In this document: piece by piece, positions 1 through 7,132 of the stretch
Numbering within the stretch: the first letter of the stretch is position 1
Layout: the number at the start of each line of letters is the position of its first letter
Origin: Planctomycetota bacterium
GTDB lineage: Bacteria > Planctomycetota > UBA1135 > UBA2386
Direction: 5' to 3'
Assembly (NCBI GenBank): GCA_020425885.1
Contig: JAGQRA010000347.1
Coordinates: 1-7,198, forward strand
Length of the DNA stretch: 7,198 nucleotides
Translations under genes and position numbers: made by a program
The notes under the pieces: model-generated
Databases searched by the model: none
What the model was told of the DNA's origin: nothing
The model's input: the letters and a program-made list of their open reading frames with translations, nothing else

Positions 1-1
1 C

Positions 2-1003
2 TATGCGCCCGGTCCGGGTTCCGACTGGGTTCGGATCGCGGCCCACGATGTGGCCGCCGGCGCGACGGCCGACACCGCGTCGCCGGAAGATCCGCCGCCC
101 GCCGCCGCCATCAGGTTGCGCTTCAAGCCCACCAACCTCGGCAAGGTCTACTGGCCGGCCGAGGGCTACACCAAGGGCGAGCTGCTGGCCTACTACCAGG
201 TGATCGCCGAGGTCCTGCTGCCCCACCTGCGCGATCGCCCGGTGCACCTCAATCGCTTCCCCGACGGCATCGACGGCAAGTCCTTCTACCAGCGTGAGGC
301 GAAGGACGGAACGCCCGACTGGGTGCGCACCGTGTCGATCCCGCACCACGACGAACTCGTGCCACACCACGTCATCGACGACCTCGAGACGCTCCTCTAT
401 GTCGCCAATCTCGGCAGCATCGATCTGCATCCATGGCTGTCGCGGGTCGGCTCGCTCGACCATCCCGACTACGCCGTGCTCGACATCGATCCGAAGGACG
501 CGCCGTTCGCCCACGTCGTGCGCATCGCCCGCGCCGCCGGCCGACTGCTGCGCGGCGTCGGCATCCGCCCCGTGCTGAAGACCTCGGGCAAGAACGGCAT
601 GCACGTGTTCGTCCCGCTGCGGCCCGGCTACAGCTACGACCACGCCCGCATGTTCATCGAGGCCATCGCCAGGCTGCTGGTGCGCGAGCTGCCGGATATC
701 GCGACCGTCGAACGGCTGCCCGACCAGCGCGACGGCAAGGTCTACCTCGACTTCCTGCAGAATCGGCGCAGCCAGACCATCGTGCCCGCCTACTCGGTGC
801 GACCCGTCCGCGGCGCTTCGGTCTCGACACCGCTGCTGTGGGACGAACTCGAAGACCCCGACCTGTCACCGCGATCGTTCACGATCCACACCGTGCCGGC
901 GCGCACGGCCGAACGCGGCGATCTGTTCCGCCCGGCGCTCGAAGATCGTCAGGATCTGATGGCGGCGATCACCGCCCTCGAGGACGTGCTGCGCGGCGGC
1001 TGA
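2..1003 (+). CDS. ligD: LigD-type DNA ligase D, C-terminal polymerase (PolDom) part; 5' end outside window
   Basis: This is the primase-polymerase domain of LigD, which fills or extends broken DNA ends with a preference for ribonucleotides during bacterial non-homologous end joining with Ku. Numbering from the GTG at 50, the metal-binding pair is D145 and D147 in AVLDIDP. The SGKNGMH motif (S179-H185) contains the nucleotide-binding histidine, and D234 in VYLDFLQN is the third metal ligand. The domain opens with the family pattern of a KVYWP-type motif followed by LLPHLRDRP and a PDG motif, and ends with a typical ERGDLF stretch. The frame has no stop back to the left edge, so the GTG at 50 is unlikely to be the true start. 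The residues encoded before it (DWVRIAAHD) resemble the tail of a LigD phosphoesterase or ligase domain, which is a weak inference. A proline- and alanine-rich linker (about residues 5-22) separates it from the polymerase. No Ku gene lies in the window. The family call is firm; the full domain order cannot be seen. Confidence 0.88.
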   Translation, partial: YAPGPGSDWVRIAAHDVAAGATADTASPEDPPPAAAIRLRFKPTNLGKVYWPAEGYTKGELLAYYQVIAEVLLPHLRDRPVHLNRFPDGIDGKSFYQREAKDGTPDWVRTVSIPHHDELVPHHVIDDLETLLYVANLGSIDLHPWLSRVGSLDHPDYAVLDIDPKDAPFAHVVRIARAAGRLLRGVGIRPVLKTSGKNGMHVFVPLRPGYSYDHARMFIEAIARLLVRELPDIATVERLPDQRDGKVYLDFLQNRRSQTIVPAYSVRPVRGASVSTPLLWDELEDPDLSPRSFTIHTVPARTAERGDLFRPALEDRQDLMAAITALEDVLRGG

Positions 1004-1070
1004 TCGGACCCGCCGCGACCGCAGCCCGGCGTCGGCCCGACCTCTCGCTGGCCGATCCGAACCTCGTGTG

Positions 1071-1076
1071 TGAGGA
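1071..1076 (+). promoter_or_regulatory. Shine-Dalgarno site for the FAD oxidoreductase
   Basis: TGAGGA lies nine bases before the ATG at 1085 and favours that start. The in-frame GTG at 1070 overlaps this site, would add only five residues (MRICG), and has no good ribosome-binding site of its own. Confidence 0.6.
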
Positions 1077-1084
1077 TCTGCGGC

Positions 1085-2935
1085 ATGCGCGCTGCCTCGA
1101 GCCTGCTCGTCCTGACCGCTGCCCTCGCCGCCCAGACCGGTGACCTGGTCCTCGTCGAAGCGGAGTCGTTCACGGCGACCGGTGGATGGGTCGTCGATCA
1201 GCAGTTCATGGACCTGATGGGGTCGCCATTCCTGCTCGCGCACGGGCTCGGCGTGCCGGTCACGGATGCGGTGACGACGGTCGCGTTCCCGCGCGCCGGC
1301 CGCTATCGCGTCTGGGTCCGAACGCGTGACTGGGTCGCCCCCTGGCAGGCGCCAGGCGCACCGGGTCGTTTCGAATTGCGGATCGACGACGTCGAGCTTC
1401 CGACGACTTTCGGCATCGAAGGCGCCGAGTGGCATTGGCAGCCGGGCGGCACGGTCGAGGTCGGCCAGCGCGCCGAGCTCGCGCTGCACGATCTGACCGG
1501 GTTCGAAGGTCGCTGCGATGCGATCCTGTTCTGCCGTGATCCCGAGTTCGTGCCAGCCGACGGCGGCGACGAGCTGGCGCAGCTTCGCGGCCGGCAGCTC
1601 GGTTGGGGCGGCGAACCCGACGACGGTGGCACCTTCGACCTCGTCGTCGCCGGCGGCGGCATCGCCGGTTGTTGCGCCGCGATAACGGCCGCACGACTCG
1701 GCCTCACGGTGGCCCTGATCCAGGACCGCCCGGTGCTCGGCGGCAACGGCAGCTCCGAGGTCCGCGTCTGGCCCGAGGGTCACATCAACCACCAGCCCTA
1801 CCCGCGGATCGGTGACGTCGTCCGCGAGCTGGTGCGCGAGAAGGGCCGCGGTGATGGCAATGCCCAGAACGCCGACATCTACGACGACCGCCGCAAGCTC
1901 GATCTCGTCGGTGCCGAACCGAACCTGACGCTGCTGCTCGAGCACCGCGTCAACGCCGCCACCCGCGTCGATCATCACATCACCGCAGTCACCGCCCAGC
2001 ACACCCGCAGCGGCCGCCGCGTCCGCATCCGCGGCGATCGCTTCGTCGATGCGACCGGCGACGGCGTGCTCGGCGCCCTCGTCCAGGCCGATCACGAGAT
2101 GACCGAACGCGGCCACATGGGCGTCAGCAACCTGTGGAACACCGGCAACGTCGAGAAGAACGAGTACCAGCTGCGCTGCGAGTGCGAGGACGACGATCCG
2201 CTGTCGCTGAACTTCGTCACCAGCGACCGGCCGGCGCCGTTCCCGCGCTGCCCCTGGGCCGTCGATCTCACCGACAAGCCGTTCCCCGGCCGCGAGAGCG
2301 GCGACCTGAGCCGGCTCGGCGGCTGGTTCTGGGAGACCGGCTTCGATCGTCACCCGATCACCGACCTCGAGCGCATGCGCGACCAGAACCTGCGCGCCAT
2401 GTACGGTGCCTGGGACGCGCTGAAGAACGTCGATGGCCGTCACCCCGAACACCGGCTCAAGTGGGCCGCGTTCATCGCCGGCAAGCGCGAGTCGCGCCGG
2501 CTGCTCGGCGAAGTCGTGCTGACCGCCGCCGATTTCCACGACATGAAGCCGTTCGACGACGCCGCGTTCCCGTGCACCTGGCACATCGACCTGCACTTCC
2601 CCCAGTCCGCGTTCCAGAAGGGTCACGAGGGCGACGAGTTCATCGCCGACTACACGCGCGGCGCAGGCTACCGCTACGTCGGTCCGTACTGGGCGCCCTA
2701 CCGTTGTCTCTACAGCCGCAACATCGACAACCTGTTCATGGCCGGGCGCGACATCAGCGTCACCCACGAGGCGCTCGGCGCGGTCCGCGTCATGCAGACC
2801 TGCGGCATGATGGGCGAGGTCGTCGGCATGGCGGCCGCGCTCTGCGAACGCCACGACTGCTTGCCGCGTGACGTCCATCGCCAACACCTCGCGGCCTTGA
2901 AGGCGCTGATGACCGCGGGCGCCGGTCGGCGCTAG
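1085..2935 (+). CDS. Secreted FAD-dependent oxidoreductase with N-terminal beta-sandwich domain
   Basis: The protein has 616 residues. Residues 1-16 look like a short Sec signal peptide (a hydrophobic core after MRAASS, with cleavage near A15/A16) and carry no twin arginine. Residues about 20-165 are rich in predicted beta strands, open with VEAESF and contain GRYRVWVRTRDW, which resembles carbohydrate-binding-like galactose-binding folds. The FAD-binding domain begins at about 185 with VVAGGGIAG (G190, G192, G195), followed by GGNGSSEVR. A second flavin-contact region is VDATGDG (321-327). The C-terminal signature LFMAGRDISVTHEALGAVR (from about 550) is typical of the FAD_oxidored family (PF12831-like). 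These proteins are common in polysaccharide-degrading bacteria, and most have no known substrate. It probably acts in the periplasm or outside the cell, but the substrate cannot be read from the sequence. It starts 81 bases after ligD and its stop overlaps that of the convergent membrane-protein gene. Confidence 0.85.
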   Translation: MRAASSLLVLTAALAAQTGDLVLVEAESFTATGGWVVDQQFMDLMGSPFLLAHGLGVPVTDAVTTVAFPRAGRYRVWVRTRDWVAPWQAPGAPGRFELRIDDVELPTTFGIEGAEWHWQPGGTVEVGQRAELALHDLTGFEGRCDAILFCRDPEFVPADGGDELAQLRGRQLGWGGEPDDGGTFDLVVAGGGIAGCCAAITAARLGLTVALIQDRPVLGGNGSSEVRVWPEGHINHQPYPRIGDVVRELVREKGRGDGNAQNADIYDDRRKLDLVGAEPNLTLLLEHRVNAATRVDHHITAVTAQHTRSGRRVRIRGDRFVDATGDGVLGALVQADHEMTERGHMGVSNLWNTGNVEKNEYQLRCECEDDDPLSLNFVTSDRPAPFPRCPWAVDLTDKPFPGRESGDLSRLGGWFWETGFDRHPITDLERMRDQNLRAMYGAWDALKNVDGRHPEHRLKWAAFIAGKRESRRLLGEVVLTAADFHDMKPFDDAAFPCTWHIDLHFPQSAFQKGHEGDEFIADYTRGAGYRYVGPYWAPYRCLYSRNIDNLFMAGRDISVTHEALGAVRVMQTCGMMGEVVGMAAALCERHDCLPRDVHRQHLAALKALMTAGAGRR

Positions 2936-4275
2936 GACAGGCGACTCCAGAGCAGACCGATGGCGAGCCAGCAGACGCCGGCCCATTGCGCGGTGTATCG
3001 AACCAGCCCCTCGCGCAGGAACAGCTCCAGGTTCGCTCCCGGCCGGCTCGCCATGAAGACCATGATCGCGAGGTTGCCGATCACGATCGCCAGAAGCAAC
3101 GGCCGCGTCGGTCCGAGCCCTACCCGCCGCGCGACCACGATCACGGTCGCGATCAGGATCACGAACGTCAGCCCCAGCTTGCGGACGAAGACCAGATTCT
3201 GCAGCCCATGCCCGAGGATGGCCGGCACGTTCGCCCACTCCAGGTCGAGGCGAACGAGCGAACGCAGCGCCTGCCCGACGGTGGTCTCGGCGAAGCTGTC
3301 GAACCACGGCAGGGCGACAGCGATGACGACGACGGCGACCACGGCGGCCCAGCGCGTTCGCGGCGCCGCGAGCGCCATCGCGAGGCCCGCGGCGGCGACC
3401 GGCAACAGCGCTGGCAGCAGGCTGGCAAACGCCGAGGCCGGGGCCGGCGTCATCAGCTGCCGCTGCAACAGGATCCACAGCGCCATGCCGCAGCTGCCAC
3501 CGATGGCGAAGCCGATGGCGGCGCGATGGCGGCCGGCCAGCCCCGCCGCGCCGGTGAAGATCATCGCGTGCACGAGGCCTTCGTTCTTGCAGAGCGGCAG
3601 CAGGAAGCAAGCGACCAGCGCGAGCAGCAGCAGGTCCTCGGTCAAGGCAATCGCGACCAGCAGCAGCACAACGGCGACGAGCAGGTCGGCGAAGCCGGAC
3701 TCGGCGCTGCCACGACCGGGCTCGACGAAGATCGGCACCAGGGCCAGGCCGAGGACCGCGACCGCACGCGACCGTTGCGACAACGCGGTTCGCCCCAACG
3801 CGGTCGCGAGCGTGGCCACGAGCAACAGCCACAACGCCGGGAACAGGACGCGCGCGCCGTGTTCGCCGAGCCAGGTCATACCCTGCGCGAGCAGCATCGG
3901 CTGCAGCAGCGGATAGCCGCGGCCGAGATTGAGCACGGCCGGGTCGCGGAAGTAGGCGTGCTGCAGGGTCCCGTCCACCGCCAGCCAGCGGGCGTTCGCG
4001 GTCCACGTCGCCAGGCCGTCCCACGAGCGATCGAGGGTCGCGATCGATCCGTAGGCGATCGCCGCGGCCGAGATGCCGACGACGGCGATCGCCGCGATAC
4101 CGCCGAAAGACGGCAGGCGGGGACGACCGAGCAGCAGCGCGACGGCTGCGCTGAGCGGCAACAGCCAGGGCCCGAGCGGCACCTCGGTCAAGAGCAGCAC
4201 ATGGCCCGCCAGCGCCAGCAGCGCGATCGTCCAGACCGACCACGGCACCCGCACCCGCTCCGTCGCGAGGTTCAC
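2932..4275 (-). CDS. Polytopic membrane protein, GT-C glycosyltransferase-like
   Basis: The protein has 447 residues and many hydrophobic helices, roughly at 13-50, 56-78, 142-161, 170-184, 196-228, 236-270, 285-303, 309-323, 367-384, 392-409 and 429-444. The pattern fits a GT-C-fold enzyme that uses a lipid-linked sugar: an acidic first-loop motif after an early helix (LDRSWDGLATWTANARWL, 81-98), YPLLQP (121-126), ESGFADLL (192-199), KNEGLVH (230-236) and a C-terminal REGLVRYT (421-428). These motifs recur in uncharacterised GT-C-type membrane proteins, so the acceptor and sugar are unknown. The start is taken as the GTG at 4275, which overlaps the preceding gene's stop as GTGA and has GGGAG five bases upstream. 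A frame extension to 4347 would only add a basic, non-membrane tail inside that gene. It is the last gene of the minus-strand cluster after the Wzm/Wzt exporter, so a role in making or modifying the exported glycan is inferred. It could also be a non-catalytic relative. Confidence 0.7.
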   Translation of the reverse strand: MNLATERVRVPWSVWTIALLALAGHVLLLTEVPLGPWLLPLSAAVALLLGRPRLPSFGGIAAIAVVGISAAAIAYGSIATLDRSWDGLATWTANARWLAVDGTLQHAYFRDPAVLNLGRGYPLLQPMLLAQGMTWLGEHGARVLFPALWLLLVATLATALGRTALSQRSRAVAVLGLALVPIFVEPGRGSAESGFADLLVAVVLLLVAIALTEDLLLLALVACFLLPLCKNEGLVHAMIFTGAAGLAGRHRAAIGFAIGGSCGMALWILLQRQLMTPAPASAFASLLPALLPVAAAGLAMALAAPRTRWAAVVAVVVIAVALPWFDSFAETTVGQALRSLVRLDLEWANVPAILGHGLQNLVFVRKLGLTFVILIATVIVVARRVGLGPTRPLLLAIVIGNLAIMVFMASRPGANLELFLREGLVRYTAQWAGVCWLAIGLLWSRLS

Positions 4276-4763
4276 CGGCGCTCCCAGCGCAGGGTTTGAC
4301 GGGTGCCGACGACGACCGGGTAGCCGCTCACGTCCGGTTCGAGCCACGGCGGCTGGCCGGCGAACACCTTCCTGCCCAGCGCCGTGCCATCGGGGCGGAG
4401 CGCCGAGACGTGCACCAGCAGTCGGGGGAAGGCCAGCGGACCGAGCAGTTGCAGCTGCCCGGCGACGCCGCCGTCGAACAGCAGCACCTCGTCGGCCGGC
4501 AGCGTCTCGAGGATCCAGCCGGCGAGTCGTCGGGTCTCGTCGTCGGACAGACGGAAGTGCCAGACCGGCCCCTGTCGTTCGTACTCGTCGATCGCGTCGA
4601 CCCGTTTCCAGATCGAACCGGCCGGCAGCCGCAGCAGCCCGAACGACACGTGCCCGGCGATCAGGAGCCCGAGCAACCTCGAGCCCATCCCGAGCCGAGC
4701 GGTCGCGCCCAGGACCGCGGCCCGTATCGAGGTCGGCGCTCGGGGTGGCGTGGGATTCGACAT
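4272..4763 (-). CDS. Small single-pass membrane protein of unknown function
   Basis: The protein has 163 residues and I do not recognise its family. Residues 1-28 are a proline- and arginine-containing N-terminus. Residues about 29-47 form one likely membrane helix (LLGLLIAGHVSFGLLRL), followed by a soluble domain of about 115 residues. With positive residues before the helix, that domain is probably outside the cytoplasm. It includes a helix-like stretch (SDDETRRLAGWILETL, 73-88), then LPADEVLLFDGG and PLAFPRLLVHVSAL. This is loosely like the small alpha/beta domain attached to some GT-C membrane enzymes (LPxxxxVLxxx, then a YPRR-like motif), but that is only a resemblance. It lies 60 bases after the Wzt stop and overlaps the GT-C-like start by four bases, so it may be a separated accessory domain of that enzyme. 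The ATG at 4763 has only a weak ribosome-binding site; M26 is an alternative start just before the helix. Confidence 0.65.
   Translation of the reverse strand: MSNPTPPRAPTSIRAAVLGATARLGMGSRLLGLLIAGHVSFGLLRLPAGSIWKRVDAIDEYERQGPVWHFRLSDDETRRLAGWILETLPADEVLLFDGGVAGQLQLLGPLAFPRLLVHVSALRPDGTALGRKVFAGQPPWLEPDVSGYPVVVGTRQTLRWERR
4281..4285 (-). promoter_or_regulatory. Shine-Dalgarno site deciding the GTG start at 4275
   Basis: GGGAG on the minus strand lies five bases before the GTG at 4275, inside the last codons of the upstream 163-residue gene. With the GTGA stop/start overlap it supports translational coupling of the two genes. Confidence 0.5.
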
Positions 4764-4823
4764 GGCTCGAGAGAGGTGCGTTCCGGGCGCGCTGGGCCCA
4801 TTCTCAAGTGGCGGTTCGGAAGA

Positions 4824-6218
4824 TCACTCCGCCAGCTTCTGCTGCAGCGCCGGGGCGGAGACGAGCGAGATGTCCAGCATCGGCAGTCCGACCAGACCCT
4901 TCACGACATGGCTCGAGTCGACGCTGAAGATCACGGCATCGTCGATCCAATGGTGTTGCACGTGCTCCACCTGGGTGCCGTCGGCGATGGCGGCGCAGAT
5001 CGAGTAGTGGCCGGTCGGCAGGTACGGAAGCACGAACCGGAACCGTCCCTGGAATCGCCCGCCGGCCGGGAGCCGCACGGGATCCTCGCGGTAGGAGAGG
5101 AACGTGTTGTCGCCGAACAGGGCCTGGCCGAGGCGGTCCTTGACGAAGAAGCCGACGATCGGGCGATCGATGTCGACCTCGACCGTGCCCTCGATCGCGA
5201 CCACGATCTCGTCGCCACCGTGCAGCTCGCCGCGCAGCTCGGCGCCGCCATCGTCGGCCAGCAGGATCGCGACGCGATCGATGGTGGCGCCGCGCTGCCC
5301 GAACCACTTCGAGTCCGGATCGAACGAGAACACCTCCATCTTGTTGCGATAGCCATCCCTGGCCAGCGACTCGATGCGCTCGTCCTTCGCCTTCACGACC
5401 CGTTCCTTGGCGCGGCGGCTGCCGCCGATCTTGAAGCCGGTGCCGTCGTCCTCCTCCTCGTACAGCGCCGCCACGTACTCGTCGCAGATCTGATCGGCCG
5501 GACCGATGCCGCGCACGTTGCCGCGATTCAGCCAGACCGCCCGGTCGCAGAGATTGCGGACGCCGGCGGTGTCGTGCGAGACGAAGAAGATCGTGCCGTG
5601 TTCCTTGAAGCGACGGATGAAGCGCATGCACTTCTGCGTGAAGACGGCGTCGCCGACGGCGAGGATCTCGTCGATGATCAGGATCTCGGCATCGACGTGC
5701 GCAGCGACGGCGAACGCCAGGCGCGCGTACATGCCGCTCGAGTAGAGCTTCACCGGCTGGTCGATGAAGTCACCGATGCCGGCGAAGTCCTCGATCGCCT
5801 CGATGCGGGCGCGGATCTCGGCCTCGGACAGGCCGTGCACCGACGCCGACAGGAAGACGTTCTCCCGGCCCGTGAAATCGGGATGGAAGCCGGCGCCGAG
5901 TTCGAGCAGCGCGGCGATGCGACCGTTGGTCGCGATGGTCCCGGCCGTCGGTGCCAACGTGCCGCAGACGAGTTGCAGCAGGGTCGACTTGCCCGAACCG
6001 TTGCGGCCGACGACGCCGATGGTCTCGCCGCGGTGGACATCGAGCGTCAGATCCCGCAGCGCCCAGTACTCGTCGTAGTAGCGACGCCAGCGCCCGAACA
6101 GCATCTGCTTGAGGCGATCCTCGGGCCGCCTGTAGATCGCGTAGGCCTTGCTGAGGCCGCTGATCCTGATGGCCGGTTCAGAGCTGGCCGGTTCAGAGCT
6201 GGCCGGTTCAGAGGACAT
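4824..6218 (-). CDS. wzt: ABC transporter ATPase for polysaccharide export, Wzt type with C-terminal glycan-binding domain
   Basis: The protein has 464 residues and energises export of a finished polysaccharide on a lipid carrier through the Wzm-type permease encoded just upstream. Residues 1-15 are a triplicated SSEPA. The nucleotide-binding domain (about 17-250) shows the Walker A GRNGSGKST (71-79), the family stretch LLELGAGFHPDFTGREN (104-120), the signature YSSGM (159-163), the Walker B ILIIDE with D183 and E184, the D-loop region AVGD (187-190) and the switch histidine H215. A charged linker (253-290) leads to a beta-rich C-terminal domain (about 295-455) with the Wzt_C hallmark VGFFVKDRLGQALFGDNTF (355-373). 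In characterised Wzt proteins this domain recognises the capped end of the glycan. Its presence suggests a chain-terminated O-antigen-like polymer rather than teichoic acid. The start overlaps the permease stop by 11 bases; a weak GGGG lies eight bases upstream. All catalytic residues appear intact. Confidence 0.9.
   Translation of the reverse strand: MSSEPASSEPASSEPAIRISGLSKAYAIYRRPEDRLKQMLFGRWRRYYDEYWALRDLTLDVHRGETIGVVGRNGSGKSTLLQLVCGTLAPTAGTIATNGRIAALLELGAGFHPDFTGRENVFLSASVHGLSEAEIRARIEAIEDFAGIGDFIDQPVKLYSSGMYARLAFAVAAHVDAEILIIDEILAVGDAVFTQKCMRFIRRFKEHGTIFFVSHDTAGVRNLCDRAVWLNRGNVRGIGPADQICDEYVAALYEEEDDGTGFKIGGSRRAKERVVKAKDERIESLARDGYRNKMEVFSFDPDSKWFGQRGATIDRVAILLADDGGAELRGELHGGDEIVVAIEGTVEVDIDRPIVGFFVKDRLGQALFGDNTFLSYREDPVRLPAGGRFQGRFRFVLPYLPTGHYSICAAIADGTQVEHVQHHWIDDAVIFSVDSSHVVKGLVGLPMLDISLVSAPALQQKLAE
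6171..6215 (-). repeat. 15-base tandem repeat, three copies, at the permease/ATPase gene junction
   Basis: On the plus strand the unit GGCCGGTTCAGAGCT occurs at 6171-6185 and 6186-6200, with a third copy at 6201-6215 that differs in its last two bases. On the minus strand it encodes the SSEPA repeats at the ATPase N-terminus. The copy nearest the permease contains that gene's TGA stop at 6208-6210. Confidence 0.95.
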
Positions 6219-7077
6219 CGGCGAAACCCCGGCGCGCGCGCTGGAACCACAGATGGCCGAGGGCGAACACGATCCACGACACCGCCATCAGCACGAGCCA
6301 GGCGCGCCAGTCCGGTATGCGCCCGATCACCAGCACCTCCTTGGACTGGCCGAGGATCGTCGCCAGCGGGTTCAGGTGCATCAGTCCGCGGATCCGTTCG
6401 GGCACCGCGGTGAGCGGATAGAAGATCGGACTCGTGAACATCAGGATCGTCGTCACCACCGGAACGGCCTGGCGCAGATCGCGGACGAAGACCCCCATGG
6501 CGGCGAGGAACCAGGTGAGGCCGAGCGCCATCAGGCACAGCGGCAGCAGCACCAGCGGCAACAGCACCGCCGTCCACGGCGGCATTCCGACCGCGACGAG
6601 GTGGAACAGGACCCAGATGATCAGGTTGACCGTGGCGGTGAAGAGCGTCGAGAACAGCACCATCCACGACAGCGCGTCGAGCGGGAAGACGACCTTCTTG
6701 ATGTAGCTGACGTTCTCGAACATCAATCCGGGCGCCCGATTCACCGGATCGGCCAGGACCCCGTAGACGATCAGCCCCGAGAACAACAGCAGCGCGAACG
6801 GCGTGTCCGCACCTTCGCCGGACCACCGCGAACCGAAGACGTGGCCGAACACGAAGGTGTAGACCCCCAGCATCAGGAGCGGGGTGATCAGCGACCAGAA
6901 CAGCCCCAGCGCCGAGCCGCGGTAGCGCATCTCGATCTCGCGTCGGGTCATGCGCAGGATCAGCTCGCGGTGGCGCAGCGCGACCCGGAACGGGGCGGAG
7001 AGCGCCGGCAGGAAACCGGCCCCGGGCGTTGGCCCGACCGCGGCAACGGATCCGCTCATCTCAGTGCTGGGCGACAT
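6208..7077 (-). CDS. wzm: ABC-2 type polysaccharide/polyol export permease, Wzm type
   Basis: The protein has 289 residues from the ATG at 7077, close to the usual 260-290 of the family. It is the membrane channel through which the lipid-linked glycan passes, powered by the Wzt ATPase encoded next. A cytoplasmic gate-helix region (residues 33-57, ending RYRGSALG) precedes about six membrane segments near 58-80, 93-111, 137-162, 169-197, 205-226 and 257-278. Family signatures are RYRGSALGLFWSLITPLLM, FENVSYIKKVVFP (120-132), TSPIFYP (215-221) and HLNPLATILG (234-243). The start is uncertain. ATG 7077 lies three bases after the apparent end of a group II intron and ATG 7059 would shorten the protein by six residues; neither has a clear ribosome-binding site. 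The frame stays open to a GTG at 7167, but those residues would be intron-derived. The stop overlaps wzt by 11 bases. Confidence 0.88.
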   Translation of the reverse strand: MSPSTEMSGSVAAVGPTPGAGFLPALSAPFRVALRHRELILRMTRREIEMRYRGSALGLFWSLITPLLMLGVYTFVFGHVFGSRWSGEGADTPFALLLFSGLIVYGVLADPVNRAPGLMFENVSYIKKVVFPLDALSWMVLFSTLFTATVNLIIWVLFHLVAVGMPPWTAVLLPLVLLPLCLMALGLTWFLAAMGVFVRDLRQAVPVVTTILMFTSPIFYPLTAVPERIRGLMHLNPLATILGQSKEVLVIGRIPDWRAWLVLMAVSWIVFALGHLWFQRARRGFADVL

Positions 7078-7084
7078 TGGTAGA

Positions 7085-7132
7085 GCTTGGTTACCTGGTC
7101 TTGTTGAAGAAGCAATCCCGCGGCAACCAAGC
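7085..7132 (-). ncRNA. Group II intron domain VI-like hairpin
   Basis: An 11-pair stem joins 7132-7122 (GCTTGGTTGCC) with 7095-7085 (GGTAACCAAGC) on the minus strand, including one G-U wobble, around a 26-base loop. It lies nine bases after domain V and ends five bases before the presumed 3' splice site. No clearly bulged branch-point adenosine is seen, since the adenines near the expected position can pair. Confidence 0.6.

Noticed and set aside
1031..1041. Small inverted repeat GTCG-GCC-CGAC after ligD as a possible terminator
   Set aside because: There are only four base pairs and no T-rich tract, so it is too weak to call.
866..4243. Very long open frame on the minus strand (over 1100 codons) antisense to the FAD gene and running on over the GT-C-like gene in another frame
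   Set aside because: It is a by-product of high GC. It crosses two well-supported genes, and its translation is low-complexity and alanine/arginine/valine-rich with no domain signature.
2986..4299. Plus-strand open frame antisense to the GT-C-like gene
   Set aside because: It reads as an arginine-, glutamine- and aspartate-rich shadow, whereas the minus-strand frame gives coherent membrane helices and conserved motifs.
4764..4823. Possible terminator or promoter in the 60-base gap between wzt and the small membrane protein
   Set aside because: Only a four-pair GGGC/GCCC hairpin without a T-tract is seen, and there are no convincing -35/-10 boxes; read-through of one operon is simpler.
4296..6413. 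Long plus-strand open frame (about 700 codons) antisense to wzt and the small membrane protein
   Set aside because: The translation is charged and repetitive with no family motifs, while the opposite strand has intact Walker A, signature and Walker B motifs.
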